From JAJFFW01 sp963922595 (lineage in GTDB: Bacteria; Pseudomonadota; Alphaproteobacteria; Caulobacterales; Parvularculaceae), in contig CAWUIM010000003.1 of assembly GCA_963922595.1 (NCBI GenBank), forward strand, positions 39,374 to 103,373: DNA of 64,000 bases. The letters are read 5' to 3'. A program made the translations under genes and the position numbers. Shown piece after piece: positions 18,226-26,593 of the stretch (positions within the stretch are counted from its first letter, which is position 1; each line of letters begins with the position of its first letter). Below the pieces are notes generated by a model that did no database searches, was not told the DNA's origin, and worked only from the letters and a program-made list of their open reading frames with translations.

Positions 18226-18642
18226 ATGGATCTAAATCAAGTCACGCTTGAGACAAGCGATCTCGAAAAGGCCGCCGCCTTCTACGAGACCTTAGGGTTA
18301 AAACGGATCGTTTGGAGCGCCCCGCGCTACGCCCGTTTTGAATGCGCGTCGGGCTCGTCAACACTGTCGCTTCACTACGCGGAAGATGTCACGCCGCAAG
18401 GCACGGCCCTCTACTTCGAAACCGAAGCGCTAGACGCTGTAGTTTCCGCTTTGGTTGAAGCTGGTTTGCGCTTTGACAGTTTGCCGGAAGACAAAGACTG
18501 GCGCTGGCGCGAAGCTTGGTTGCGTGACCCGGATGGGCGCCGACTTTGTCTCTATCACGCAGGCCCAGATCGCCGGTCCCCGCCATGGCGCGTTACCGGC
18601 AAACCTGCAAACGATGCAGCAGGGGGTGCGGAAGATGACTGA
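18226..18642 (+). CDS. VOC (glyoxalase/bleomycin-resistance) family protein
   Basis: Small protein of 138 residues with one vicinal-oxygen-chelate domain: betaalphabetabetabeta modules starting NQVTLETSDLEKAAAFYETLGL and ending WLRDPDGRRLCLYH, the usual VOC C-terminal strand. The first-strand metal position is Thr rather than His, so metal binding is uncertain. The ATG at 18226 has GGGGG 5 bases upstream; a TTG one codon earlier is less likely. It lies 11 bases after gltD and overlaps gltB by 8 bases, which suggests tight co-expression with glutamate synthase. Its role there is unknown. Confidence 0.85.
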   Translation: MDLNQVTLETSDLEKAAAFYETLGLKRIVWSAPRYARFECASGSSTLSLHYAEDVTPQGTALYFETEALDAVVSALVEAGLRFDSLPEDKDWRWREAWLRDPDGRRLCLYHAGPDRRSPPWRVTGKPANDAAGGAEDD

Positions 18643-21600
18643 GCAGCTTTCATTCGCGCAACAGATTGCAGCCCGAAGTCGGGCGGCGCGCGACGGCCTT
18701 TATAGTAGTATTGATGAACGCGACGCTTGCGGCGTCGGGCTCATTGCGGCGCTTGACGGGGCGCCGCGCCGCGAAATCGTGGATATGGCGATCCAGTCCC
18801 TCAAAGCAGTATGGCATCGCGGTGCGGTGGACGCAGACGGGAAAACCGGCGACGGCGCGGGATTACGCCTCAATGTGCCGCAGGAGATGTTTAAGAGTTT
18901 TGTAAGCCGTACGGGCCACGCCGCAGACGATGGCGATATTTGCGTCGGCCAGATTTTCCTTCCACGGACGGATTTTTCAGCGCAAGACAAGGCGCGAGCC
19001 ATCGTTGAAAGTGAAATCTTGCGGGCCGGCTTTCTGCTCTATGGCTGGCGGCAAACGCCAGTTGATGCGGCGGTTCTTGGTGAAAAAGCGAACGCCACGC
19101 GTCCTGACATTGAGCAGGTGTTATTTCACGACCCTAAGGGACGCGATAGCGAATTGCTTGAACGCACGCTCTACCTTGTGCGCCGCCGAATTGAAAAGCG
19201 AGCAAATGCAGCGGGCATCCCCGAATTCTACGTCTGCTCCCTATCGTCTACAGACATTATCTATAAAGGTATGTTTCTCGCCGAGGACATTGACCGCTTC
19301 TATCCTGACCTGCGCGATCCCCGCTTCGTCTCCCGTGTGGCGATCTTTCATCAGCGATATTCGACAAATACGTTCCCGGAATGGCGCCTTGCGCAGCCGT
19401 TTCGCTTGCTAGCCCATAATGGCGAAATCAACACGATCCGCGGTAACATCAACTGGATGAAAGCACACGAGATCCCGATGGCGTCGGAAGTTTTTGGCGA
19501 TCACGAGGAGGACATCAAGCCAGTTGTTCAAGCAGGTTCTTCTGATTCGGCGGCTCTTGATCAGGTGTTTGAAGTTCTTGTTCGCGCGGGCCGTTCCGGC
19601 CCGATGGCGAAATGTCTTTTACTGCCGGAAGCGTGGTCGAAACGCGCGGACTTGATGTCGAAAAAGCACAGTGCGCTTTACGAATATTGCAATGCCGTTA
19701 TGGAGCCCTGGGACGGGCCCGCCGCCATCGCGGCGTTTGACGGTCGTTGGGCGATCGCCGGCCTTGATCGCAACGGGTTGCGGCCGATGCGCTATGCAAT
19801 AACGGAAGACAATATTCTTGCGATCGGGTCGGAAACCGGTATGTGCCCGCTTGGCGATAAACCTATCATAAAGCGCGGTGCGCTTGAGGCCGGCGGCATG
19901 ATCGCATTCGACTTCAAGCATAATCAATTTTATACGCCTACAGAGATTTTGGATACTCTAGCTGAGCGTCATCCCTATGACGAATGGCTCGAAAATATTA
20001 TCGAGTTGGAGCCGGAAATTGGCCCCGGACCGGAGCCGCGGCTCTTTAGTCTGGAAGAAGCGAGCCGCCGCCAGACCGCCGCTGGCTATACGATGGAAGA
20101 ACTTGAACTTGTTTTGCGCCCGATGGCTGAAACGGGAAAAGAAGCGATCGGCTCTATGGGCGACGATACGCCCTTGGCGGTCCTGTCGGAAAAGTACCGT
20201 CCGATCTCCCATTATTTCCGGCAAAAATTCAGCCAGGTGACAAATCCGCCGATCGACCCGTTACGTGAAGCGCGCGTCATGAGTCTGAAAACGCGTTTTA
20301 AGAATCTTGGCAACATTCTTGTTTCCGACGAGACGCAGACGGATGTGTTCGTCCTTGAAAGTCCTTTTCTCTCGAATGGAATGTATGAGCGGTTTTTGGG
20401 GTTTGTTGGTGAGCGCGCAGCATTAATCGATTGCACCTACGATTTGGGCGCCTCTGACGCGTCCTCTGATATCTCGCCGGGCGCGCGGCTCCACGCGTGC
20501 CTTGACCGCGTTCGCGACGAGGCGTGCGCCGCGATTCGTAACGGCGCCGACCACATTATTCTGACCGATGACCGCCAGAGCGCGACACGCATTGCCGCGC
20601 CAATGATCCTCGCGGCCGGCGGTGTTCATCAACGGCTGCTTCAGTCCGGTTTGCGTTCTGCATGTTCGATCACGGTGCGATCGGGCGAAGCGATTGATGC
20701 GCACTATATCGCGGTGCTGGTGGGGGTCGGTGCGACGGCGGTGAATCCTTATCTTGCATGCGAGTCCATCGCGATCGGTCATGAACGCGGCCTATACGGC
20801 GAGGTGTCCCTTGGGGATTGTATTAGAAATTATAAATTGGCGATTGAAGCCGGTCTCCTCAAGATCCTTTCAAAGGCCGGTATTTCGGTGATTTCATCCT
20901 ATCGCGGCGGCGTGAATTTTGACGCCTTGGGCTTATCGCGTGCTTTGGTTGAAGAGTTCTTTCCGGGCGCGCCGTCGCGGATCTCCGGGATCGGCCTGCC
21001 GGGGCTTGAGAAGAAGACGGCGGCGCTTCACGCGAAGGGTTTCGGTGCGGCGGCCCCTATCCTTCCTACGGGCGGCTTCTATCGTCATCGCCGCAATGAA
21101 GAGGCGCACGCGCTGGAAGCCGGTTTAATCAGCGATCTGCAGGAAGCTGTACGCAACGCTGATTATACCGCTTACAAACGATATTCAGCCAGCCTTAAAA
21201 GTCAGAAGCCCGTTCAACTGCGCGATCTCTTGAGCGTAAATCCGTTGGCGAGCGCCATCCAGACTGACGACGTTGAGTCCATCAACGCTATTCGGCAACG
21301 CTTCGTCACGCCCGGCATGTCACTTGGCGCTCTTAGCAAGGAAGCGCATGGCGCGCTCAATATCGCCATGAACAGGATTGGGGCGAAATCGGTCTCTGGT
21401 GAAGGCGGTGAAGATCCGGCCCGTTATCAGCCGATGGCCAATGGCGATAATGAAAACTCGGCCGTTAAACAGATTGCGTCCGGCAGGTTTGGCGTTACGG
21501 CGGAGTATCTGAATCAGTGCCGCGAAATCGAGATAAAGGTGGCGCAAGGGGCCAAGCCGGGCGAGGGCGGGCAGCTTCCGGGTTTTAAGGTGACCGAATT

Positions 21601-23179
21601 CATCGCCAAGATGCGTCACGCGACGCCGGGCGTCACCCTCATTTCGCCGCCGCCGCATCACGATATCTATTCTATCGAAGATCTGGCGCAGCTCATTTAT
21701 GATTTGAAAAACATCAATCCTGAGGCGCGCGTTTGCGTAAAGCTTGTTTCGGCCGCTGGCGTCGGCACGATCGCCGCCGGCGTCGCCAAAGCGAAAGCTG
21801 ACATTATCCTTATTTCCGGCAATGTGGGCGGCACGGGCGCGTCTCCGCTCACATCCATAAAATTCGCCGGGGCCCCTTGGGAGTTGGGCCTCGCCGAGGC
21901 GCACCAGATCTTGACGATCAATAATCTACGCTCATCGGTAACACTGCGCACGGACGGCGGCATTCGCACGGGCCGGGACGTGGTGACGGCGGCGATGCTT
22001 GGCGCCGAAGAATTCGGTATCGGCACGATTTCGCTCGTTGCTCTTGGGTGTCTCATGGTGCGTCAGTGTCACTCGAACACATGCCCGGTGGGCGTGTGTA
22101 CGCAGGACGCCGACTTGCGTGCGCGGTTCAACGGATTGCCGGATCACATCGTAAACCTGATGTCTTTCATCGCTGAGGAAACGCGCGAAATCCTGGCCGC
22201 TCTCGGCGTGCGGTCGCTCGAAGATGTTATTGGCCGCTCGGATTTGCTGGATCAGGTCCATCGTGGGTCGCCCGATCTCGATGATCTTGATTTGAACCCG
22301 ATCCTAACGCGTGTCGATGCGGGCGGTCGCCCGCAACGATCGACGCGCCTCGGTCGTATCGAGCCGACGCCAACGATTGATGCTGAGATTATTGGCGACG
22401 CGGCGCCGGTATTTGAACGGCGTGAAAAAATGCAGCTTGATTACACGGTGAAGAATACGGACCGATCGATCGGGGCCAGAACATCATCGGCGATCGTACG
22501 CGCCTTCGGACCGGACGGTCTTCCAGACGCGCATTTAACGGTTCGCCTTTCAGGCTCGGCGGGGCAATCGCTTGGTGTTTTCGCGGCGAAGGGGCTCAAG
22601 ATTGAGCTGGAGGGCGACGCCAATGATTATGTGGGCAAAGGGCTTTCCGGCGCCACTTTGTCGATCCGGCCGCCGAAGGATGCGGTCGCGCGCGCGTCAG
22701 AAGATGCGATCATCGGCAATACGTGCCTTTTTGGCGCGACGTCTGGGGCCCTGTTCGCGGCTGGCCGCGCTGGCGGGCGTTTTGCGGTCCGCAATTCCGG
22801 CGCTACGGCGGTCGTCGAAGGCTGCGCCGCCAATGGTTGCGAATACATGACCGGCGGCGTCGTTGTGATTCTTGGATCAATCGGTGACAATTTCGGGGCG
22901 GGCATGACTGGCGGGCGCGCTTTTGTTCTTGATAAAGACGACCGGTTTGCGCGCTGCGCCAATCCTGAAAGCATCATCTGGCGGCGGTTTGACGCGTCAG
23001 ACGATGGGCGTGAGGCGCAGGCCCGCGCGCTGATCCAGCGACACTTTAACGAAACTGGATCGCGTTTGGCGCAGGAAATTCTGGGTGACTGGCCCCGTTG
23101 GCGGACCGCATTTTGGGAAGTGGTTCCCAAGGAGATAATGAAGCGGGAGGAAGCCGCTCAGAAGACTGCGGCGGAGTAG
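18635..23179 (+). CDS. gltB: glutamate synthase large subunit
   Basis: 1514-residue alpha subunit of NADPH-glutamate synthase, forming two glutamates from glutamine and 2-oxoglutarate. The start at 18635 gives a 31-residue propeptide before Cys32 in ERDACGVGL, the N-terminal nucleophile of the class-II glutaminase domain. The central and FMN-binding domains follow (GEGGEDPARY, ISGNVGGTGASPLTS, TDGGIRTGRDV), then the [3Fe-4S] motif CHSNTCPVGVCTQD, and the GXGXG beta-helix domain at the C-terminus. Length is normal. A longer upstream frame exists but runs inside the VOC gene in another frame. Convergent with upp after 34 bases. Confidence 0.97.
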   Translation: MTEQLSFAQQIAARSRAARDGLYSSIDERDACGVGLIAALDGAPRREIVDMAIQSLKAVWHRGAVDADGKTGDGAGLRLNVPQEMFKSFVSRTGHAADDGDICVGQIFLPRTDFSAQDKARAIVESEILRAGFLLYGWRQTPVDAAVLGEKANATRPDIEQVLFHDPKGRDSELLERTLYLVRRRIEKRANAAGIPEFYVCSLSSTDIIYKGMFLAEDIDRFYPDLRDPRFVSRVAIFHQRYSTNTFPEWRLAQPFRLLAHNGEINTIRGNINWMKAHEIPMASEVFGDHEEDIKPVVQAGSSDSAALDQVFEVLVRAGRSGPMAKCLLLPEAWSKRADLMSKKHSALYEYCNAVMEPWDGPAAIAAFDGRWAIAGLDRNGLRPMRYAITEDNILAIGSETGMCPLGDKPIIKRGALEAGGMIAFDFKHNQFYTPTEILDTLAERHPYDEWLENIIELEPEIGPGPEPRLFSLEEASRRQTAAGYTMEELELVLRPMAETGKEAIGSMGDDTPLAVLSEKYRPISHYFRQKFSQVTNPPIDPLREARVMSLKTRFKNLGNILVSDETQTDVFVLESPFLSNGMYERFLGFVGERAALIDCTYDLGASDASSDISPGARLHACLDRVRDEACAAIRNGADHIILTDDRQSATRIAAPMILAAGGVHQRLLQSGLRSACSITVRSGEAIDAHYIAVLVGVGATAVNPYLACESIAIGHERGLYGEVSLGDCIRNYKLAIEAGLLKILSKAGISVISSYRGGVNFDALGLSRALVEEFFPGAPSRISGIGLPGLEKKTAALHAKGFGAAAPILPTGGFYRHRRNEEAHALEAGLISDLQEAVRNADYTAYKRYSASLKSQKPVQLRDLLSVNPLASAIQTDDVESINAIRQRFVTPGMSLGALSKEAHGALNIAMNRIGAKSVSGEGGEDPARYQPMANGDNENSAVKQIASGRFGVTAEYLNQCREIEIKVAQGAKPGEGGQLPGFKVTEFIAKMRHATPGVTLISPPPHHDIYSIEDLAQLIYDLKNINPEARVCVKLVSAAGVGTIAAGVAKAKADIILISGNVGGTGASPLTSIKFAGAPWELGLAEAHQILTINNLRSSVTLRTDGGIRTGRDVVTAAMLGAEEFGIGTISLVALGCLMVRQCHSNTCPVGVCTQDADLRARFNGLPDHIVNLMSFIAEETREILAALGVRSLEDVIGRSDLLDQVHRGSPDLDDLDLNPILTRVDAGGRPQRSTRLGRIEPTPTIDAEIIGDAAPVFERREKMQLDYTVKNTDRSIGARTSSAIVRAFGPDGLPDAHLTVRLSGSAGQSLGVFAAKGLKIELEGDANDYVGKGLSGATLSIRPPKDAVARASEDAIIGNTCLFGATSGALFAAGRAGGRFAVRNSGATAVVEGCAANGCEYMTGGVVVILGSIGDNFGAGMTGGRAFVLDKDDRFARCANPESIIWRRFDASDDGREAQARALIQRHFNETGSRLAQEILGDWPRWRTAFWEVVPKEIMKREEAAQKTAAE

Positions 23180-23213
23180 TATTTTTGTGTAGGTGGTCCG
23201 CGCGTGGTCGTTT

Positions 23214-23846
23214 TCAAACCGTACCGTATATACGATCGCCAGCATCCCCGAGCCCCGGTAAAATATAGCCGATCTCGCTCAATTGGCGATCAAGCGCCGC
23301 GGTAAAGATGTGAACGTCCGGATGCTGACCGCTGAGATGAGCAACCCCTTCAGGCGCCGCCACCAGGCACACTAAGGTAAGGTTCTTGGCGCCGGCTCGT
23401 TTAAGCCGCGCGAGCGCTGCGGCGCCGGAATGGCCAGTCGCCAGCATTGGATCGAGCACAAAAACGTGGCGCTCGCTGAGATGATCAGGTGTTTTGAAAT
23501 AATATTCGTGCGGCTCCAGCGTTTCTTCATCGCGCGCAAGGCCCACATGACCGACCGCTGCGTCAGGGATCAGATCGAAGAACCCGTCGAGGAGACCATT
23601 GCCCGCCCGCAAAATCGAAATGAGACAGATTTCACGACCGGCCAGCGTCGGAAAATCTCCACGCTCGAGGGGCGTCGCGATCTCGCGCATTGTTACCGGC
23701 AAGTCTCTCATGGCCTCCAAGGCCAACAGCGCGCTAATCTCGCGCAGGCGTCGGCGAAAAACGGCGGGGGGCGTGTCCTTGTCGCGCATTTCGGTGAGTT
23801 TGTGCTGGACCAGCGGGTGATCGACGATTGTGAGATTTTCAGCCAT
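23214..23846 (-). CDS. upp: uracil phosphoribosyltransferase
   Basis: 210-residue type-I phosphoribosyltransferase making UMP from uracil and PRPP. The N-terminus VDHPLVQHKLTEMRD is characteristic, ISILRAGNGLLDG is the conserved substrate-side loop, FVLDPMLATGHSGAAAL is the PRPP loop, and the C-terminus has GYILPGLGDAGDRIYGT (uracil-binding loop). It is divergent, across 68 bp, from a cytosine deaminase gene whose product is uracil, so the two make a cytosine to uracil to UMP salvage route. Confidence 0.96.
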   Translation of the reverse strand: MAENLTIVDHPLVQHKLTEMRDKDTPPAVFRRRLREISALLALEAMRDLPVTMREIATPLERGDFPTLAGREICLISILRAGNGLLDGFFDLIPDAAVGHVGLARDEETLEPHEYYFKTPDHLSERHVFVLDPMLATGHSGAAALARLKRAGAKNLTLVCLVAAPEGVAHLSGQHPDVHIFTAALDRQLSEIGYILPGLGDAGDRIYGTV

Positions 23847-23914
23847 AGACCTCAGCCTACCGCTTTCGCTGAATGGGCGAAATAGCTACTGTCATCGATA
23901 AGGAGAGTCCTTCG

Positions 23915-24367
23915 ATGACGACGCTGACAGACTGGGATCGACGTTTCGCCGAACTCGCGTTCCTGGAAGCCAAGAAAAGTGCGGACAATGGCGGTTTGCC
24001 GATCGGATCAGTGTTGGCGCGCGGCGATAAGCTGATTTCTTCGGGCCATAACCAACGCGTCCAGAAAGGCGATCCGATCGCGCATGGCGAAATGGACGCT
24101 TTGCGCAAGGCCGGCCGCCAAACCACGTATACGGATACGACGCTTTATACGTCATTATCGCCCTGCATGATGTGCGCGGGAACGATCGTACAATTTAAAA
24201 TCCCTCGGATACTCATCAACGATACGAAGAATTTTGGCGGCAATGAAGAATTTCTAAAGGCGCGCGGCGTGGAAGTGATCGACCTTGCGCACGGCGATTC
24301 GATCAGGCAAATGGCGCGGTTCATCGCCGACAATCCAGCGCTCTGGAACGAAGATATTATGGAATGA
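23915..24367 (+). CDS. cytosine deaminase, yeast Fcy1 type
   Basis: 150-residue zinc-dependent deaminase of the CDA fold. The metal site is HGEMDAL (His and catalytic Glu) and PCMMCAG (two Cys). The residues around them match yeast cytosine deaminase more than TadA or guanine deaminase: QKGDPIAHGE, DTTLYTSLSPC, a FLKARGVEV strand, and the tail RFIADNPALWNEDI. It would convert cytosine to uracil. AAGGAGAG lies 8 bases before the ATG at 23915, which decides the start over a frame opening 14 codons earlier. It is divergent from upp and overlaps the DUF5946 gene by 4 bases. Confidence 0.88.
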   Translation: MTTLTDWDRRFAELAFLEAKKSADNGGLPIGSVLARGDKLISSGHNQRVQKGDPIAHGEMDALRKAGRQTTYTDTTLYTSLSPCMMCAGTIVQFKIPRILINDTKNFGGNEEFLKARGVEVIDLAHGDSIRQMARFIADNPALWNEDIME

Positions 24368-24855
24368 GCCGCGGCGAAACGATTTGTCAGTGCGGATATA
24401 GCGCGCAGCCCGTAACAACTGATCCGCATCGATACATTCCCGCGACTGCTGCGTGCTGGGCGTGCTTTAATGAAGTTCTGGCGCGCGATTACGCCGATCG
24501 ACTTTTGTTCGATGCGGCGCACCGGATAACTGTGGACGCGTACGCCGCCCAGCATCCGAGAGACCATCCCTCTAAGTCGTTGACCGCCCATCTTGTTGGA
24601 TTGTACGCGGTTTTTGAGCTTGGTCTCTCGCACGCAATGGCGGGTGCGCGCTTGAAAGATTTCGTGGAGCAAAGCGGTGAATTTCCGACGCTGGAGGCGC
24701 CAACGAGCAATTGGTCATTGACGATCGCGGACGTCGCCGCAGCGAAGACGCGCAACGAACAGATTTCTGCGGCGCGGACATGGGCGCACCAGGTTTGGAC
24801 GAGTTGGTCAGCCCAGCATGCCGCCATCGCTGCGCTTGCCGGTCGATGCGCATAA
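24364..24855 (+). CDS. DUF5946 family protein
   Basis: 163-residue protein of the DUF5946 family. An N-terminal Cys pair in ICQCGYS and another in CWACF could bind metal. The middle carries the family block HRITVDAYAAQHP and the following HLVGLYAVFELGL, and the C-terminal part has LTIADVAAAKT and WAHQVWTSWSAQH. The start ATGA overlaps the stop of the cytosine deaminase gene, so they are translationally coupled. The family has no established function; the link to pyrimidine salvage is inferred from this overlap only. Confidence 0.8.
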   Translation: MSRGETICQCGYSAQPVTTDPHRYIPATAACWACFNEVLARDYADRLLFDAAHRITVDAYAAQHPRDHPSKSLTAHLVGLYAVFELGLSHAMAGARLKDFVEQSGEFPTLEAPTSNWSLTIADVAAAKTRNEQISAARTWAHQVWTSWSAQHAAIAALAGRCA

Positions 24856-24864
24856 TCCTATATA
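24836..24864 (+). promoter_or_regulatory. candidate sigma-70 promoter immediately before nadE
   Basis: TTGCCG at 24836-24841 is separated by 17 bases from TATATA at 24859-24864 (TATACT two bases on is also a fair -10). The -10 ends only about 6 bases before the nadE ATG at 24871, and no Shine-Dalgarno lies between. Transcription would start at or next to the ATG, giving a leaderless mRNA. The hexamers overlap the end of the DUF5946 gene. By-eye call, moderate support. Confidence 0.35.
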
Positions 24865-24870
24865 CTCATT

Positions 24871-26532
24871 ATGAGCAAAAATATTTCTATCGCCATTTGC
24901 CAGATCGCCCCAACCGTCGGCGATATTGACGGCAATGTGGAGAAAATCCGCGCGGCCCACGCCGAGGCGGCAGGCTTGGGCGCCGATATCACGGTCTTTT
25001 GTGAGCTCGTGGTTTGCGGGTATCCGCCTGAGGATCTCGTGCAGAAACCGGCCTTCCAACGTGCATGCCATGACGCTGTGGAGACGTTGGCCAAGGAGAC
25101 GCGTAACGGCGGGCCGGCGATGATCATCGGCGCGCCCCACCGTGACAGCGACGCGCTTTATAACGCCGCCCACCTGCTTGACGACGGCGCCGTTCAGGCG
25201 ACGCGATACAAAGTGCGTCTGCCCAATTATGGCGTCTTTGACGAGCCGCGCCGTTTTACGCCGGGTCCGGACTTTCCAACGCCAGTTGATTTTCGCGGAA
25301 CGAAACTCGGGCTGATGATTTGCGAAGACATGTGGATTCCGGGCGCTGGCGAAGCGTTGGCCGAGGCGGGCGCCGACTTTTTTATTGTTCCGCATGGCTC
25401 GCCGTTCCGAACGACAGCGCTGGAAGAACGCGCGGCCGCGGCGCGGGCGCGGGTCAAAGCGACGGGGTTGCCGCTACTATTCGTCAACCAACTCGCGGGT
25501 CAGGACGAAGTCGTTTTTGACGGCGCCGCTTTCGTCATGGGTTCGGATGGCGAAATCGCCTTTCGCGCGCCGCAATTCGAGGAAGGCGTATCCCTGACCC
25601 ATTGGGAAAAGGCCGAGGAGCGGTGGATTTGCGCGCAAGGCCCCGACGCGCAATGGGCGGTGGGGCAGGAAGCCACCTACCGCGCAGTCACGCTCGGCGT
25701 GCGCGATTACATCGAAAAAAACCGGTTCCCGGGCGTTGTGATCGGCCTCTCCGGCGGCGTTGACTCAGCGTTGACAGCGGCGATCGCCGTTGATGCGCTC
25801 GGGTCCGAACGGGTGCGTTGCGTCATGATGCCCTCGCGCTATACGGCGGATGACAGCCTTGAAGACGCTGCAGCCTGCGCCAAGGCATTGGGCGTCGCTT
25901 ACGAATCAATTCCGATTGAGCCCGCGGTCGAAGCGTTTGGTTCAATGCTTGCGCCAGCGTTTGGCGATCTGCCGCCCGACACTACTGAGGAGAATATACA
26001 GTCGCGGATCCGGGGCGTGATCTTGATGGCGCTCTCCAACAAATTCGGCGCGATGGTGCTGACCACCGGGAATAAATCCGAGATGTCGGTCGGTTACGCG
26101 ACGCTCTACGGTGATATGAACGGCGGATATAATCCGCTTAAAGATCTTTATAAATTGGAAGTTTTCCGGTTGTGCCGCTGGCGCAATGAAAATCATGTGC
26201 CCGGACTCAAAGGACCTACGGGCATGGTCATTCCAGAGCGCACCATCACCAAGCCGCCGTCAGCGGAATTGCGGGCGGATCAGAAAGATGAGGACAGCCT
26301 GCCGCCTTACGAGGTGCTGGACGGCATTCTGGAGCGTCTTGTTGAGCGCGAAATGTCGATCGGCGATATCGTCGCCGACGGGTTTGACCGCGCAACCGTC
26401 GAGCGCATCGAACACCTTCTTTACGTGGCTGAGTATAAGCGCCGGCAGGCCCCGCCGGGACCCAAAGTCACCAGGGTCAATTTCGGCCGCGACCGGCGCT
26501 ATCCGATTACGAATGGTTGGCGGGACCGGTGA
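24871..26532 (+). CDS. nadE: glutamine-dependent NAD+ synthetase
   Basis: 553-residue two-domain enzyme amidating nicotinic acid adenine dinucleotide to NAD+ with glutamine as nitrogen donor. The N-terminal nitrilase-fold glutaminase has the triad Glu45 (FCELVVCGYPPEDL), Lys114 (RYKVRLPNY) and Cys151 (LMICEDMW). The C-terminal synthetase has the PP-loop GLSGGVDSALTAA near 286-298 and the TTGNKSEMSVGYATLYGD block. Length is typical of the bacterial long form. The ATG at 24871 lacks an upstream Shine-Dalgarno sequence. It follows the DUF5946 gene by 15 bases and may be partly read from that operon. Confidence 0.96.
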   Translation: MSKNISIAICQIAPTVGDIDGNVEKIRAAHAEAAGLGADITVFCELVVCGYPPEDLVQKPAFQRACHDAVETLAKETRNGGPAMIIGAPHRDSDALYNAAHLLDDGAVQATRYKVRLPNYGVFDEPRRFTPGPDFPTPVDFRGTKLGLMICEDMWIPGAGEALAEAGADFFIVPHGSPFRTTALEERAAAARARVKATGLPLLFVNQLAGQDEVVFDGAAFVMGSDGEIAFRAPQFEEGVSLTHWEKAEERWICAQGPDAQWAVGQEATYRAVTLGVRDYIEKNRFPGVVIGLSGGVDSALTAAIAVDALGSERVRCVMMPSRYTADDSLEDAAACAKALGVAYESIPIEPAVEAFGSMLAPAFGDLPPDTTEENIQSRIRGVILMALSNKFGAMVLTTGNKSEMSVGYATLYGDMNGGYNPLKDLYKLEVFRLCRWRNENHVPGLKGPTGMVIPERTITKPPSAELRADQKDEDSLPPYEVLDGILERLVEREMSIGDIVADGFDRATVERIEHLLYVAEYKRRQAPPGPKVTRVNFGRDRRYPITNGWRDR

Positions 26533-26593
26533 ATTGACGACCGGGCTTCAACAGCGTACGCGTCAGCATTCGAAAGCGAAGAGATAAATTCAA

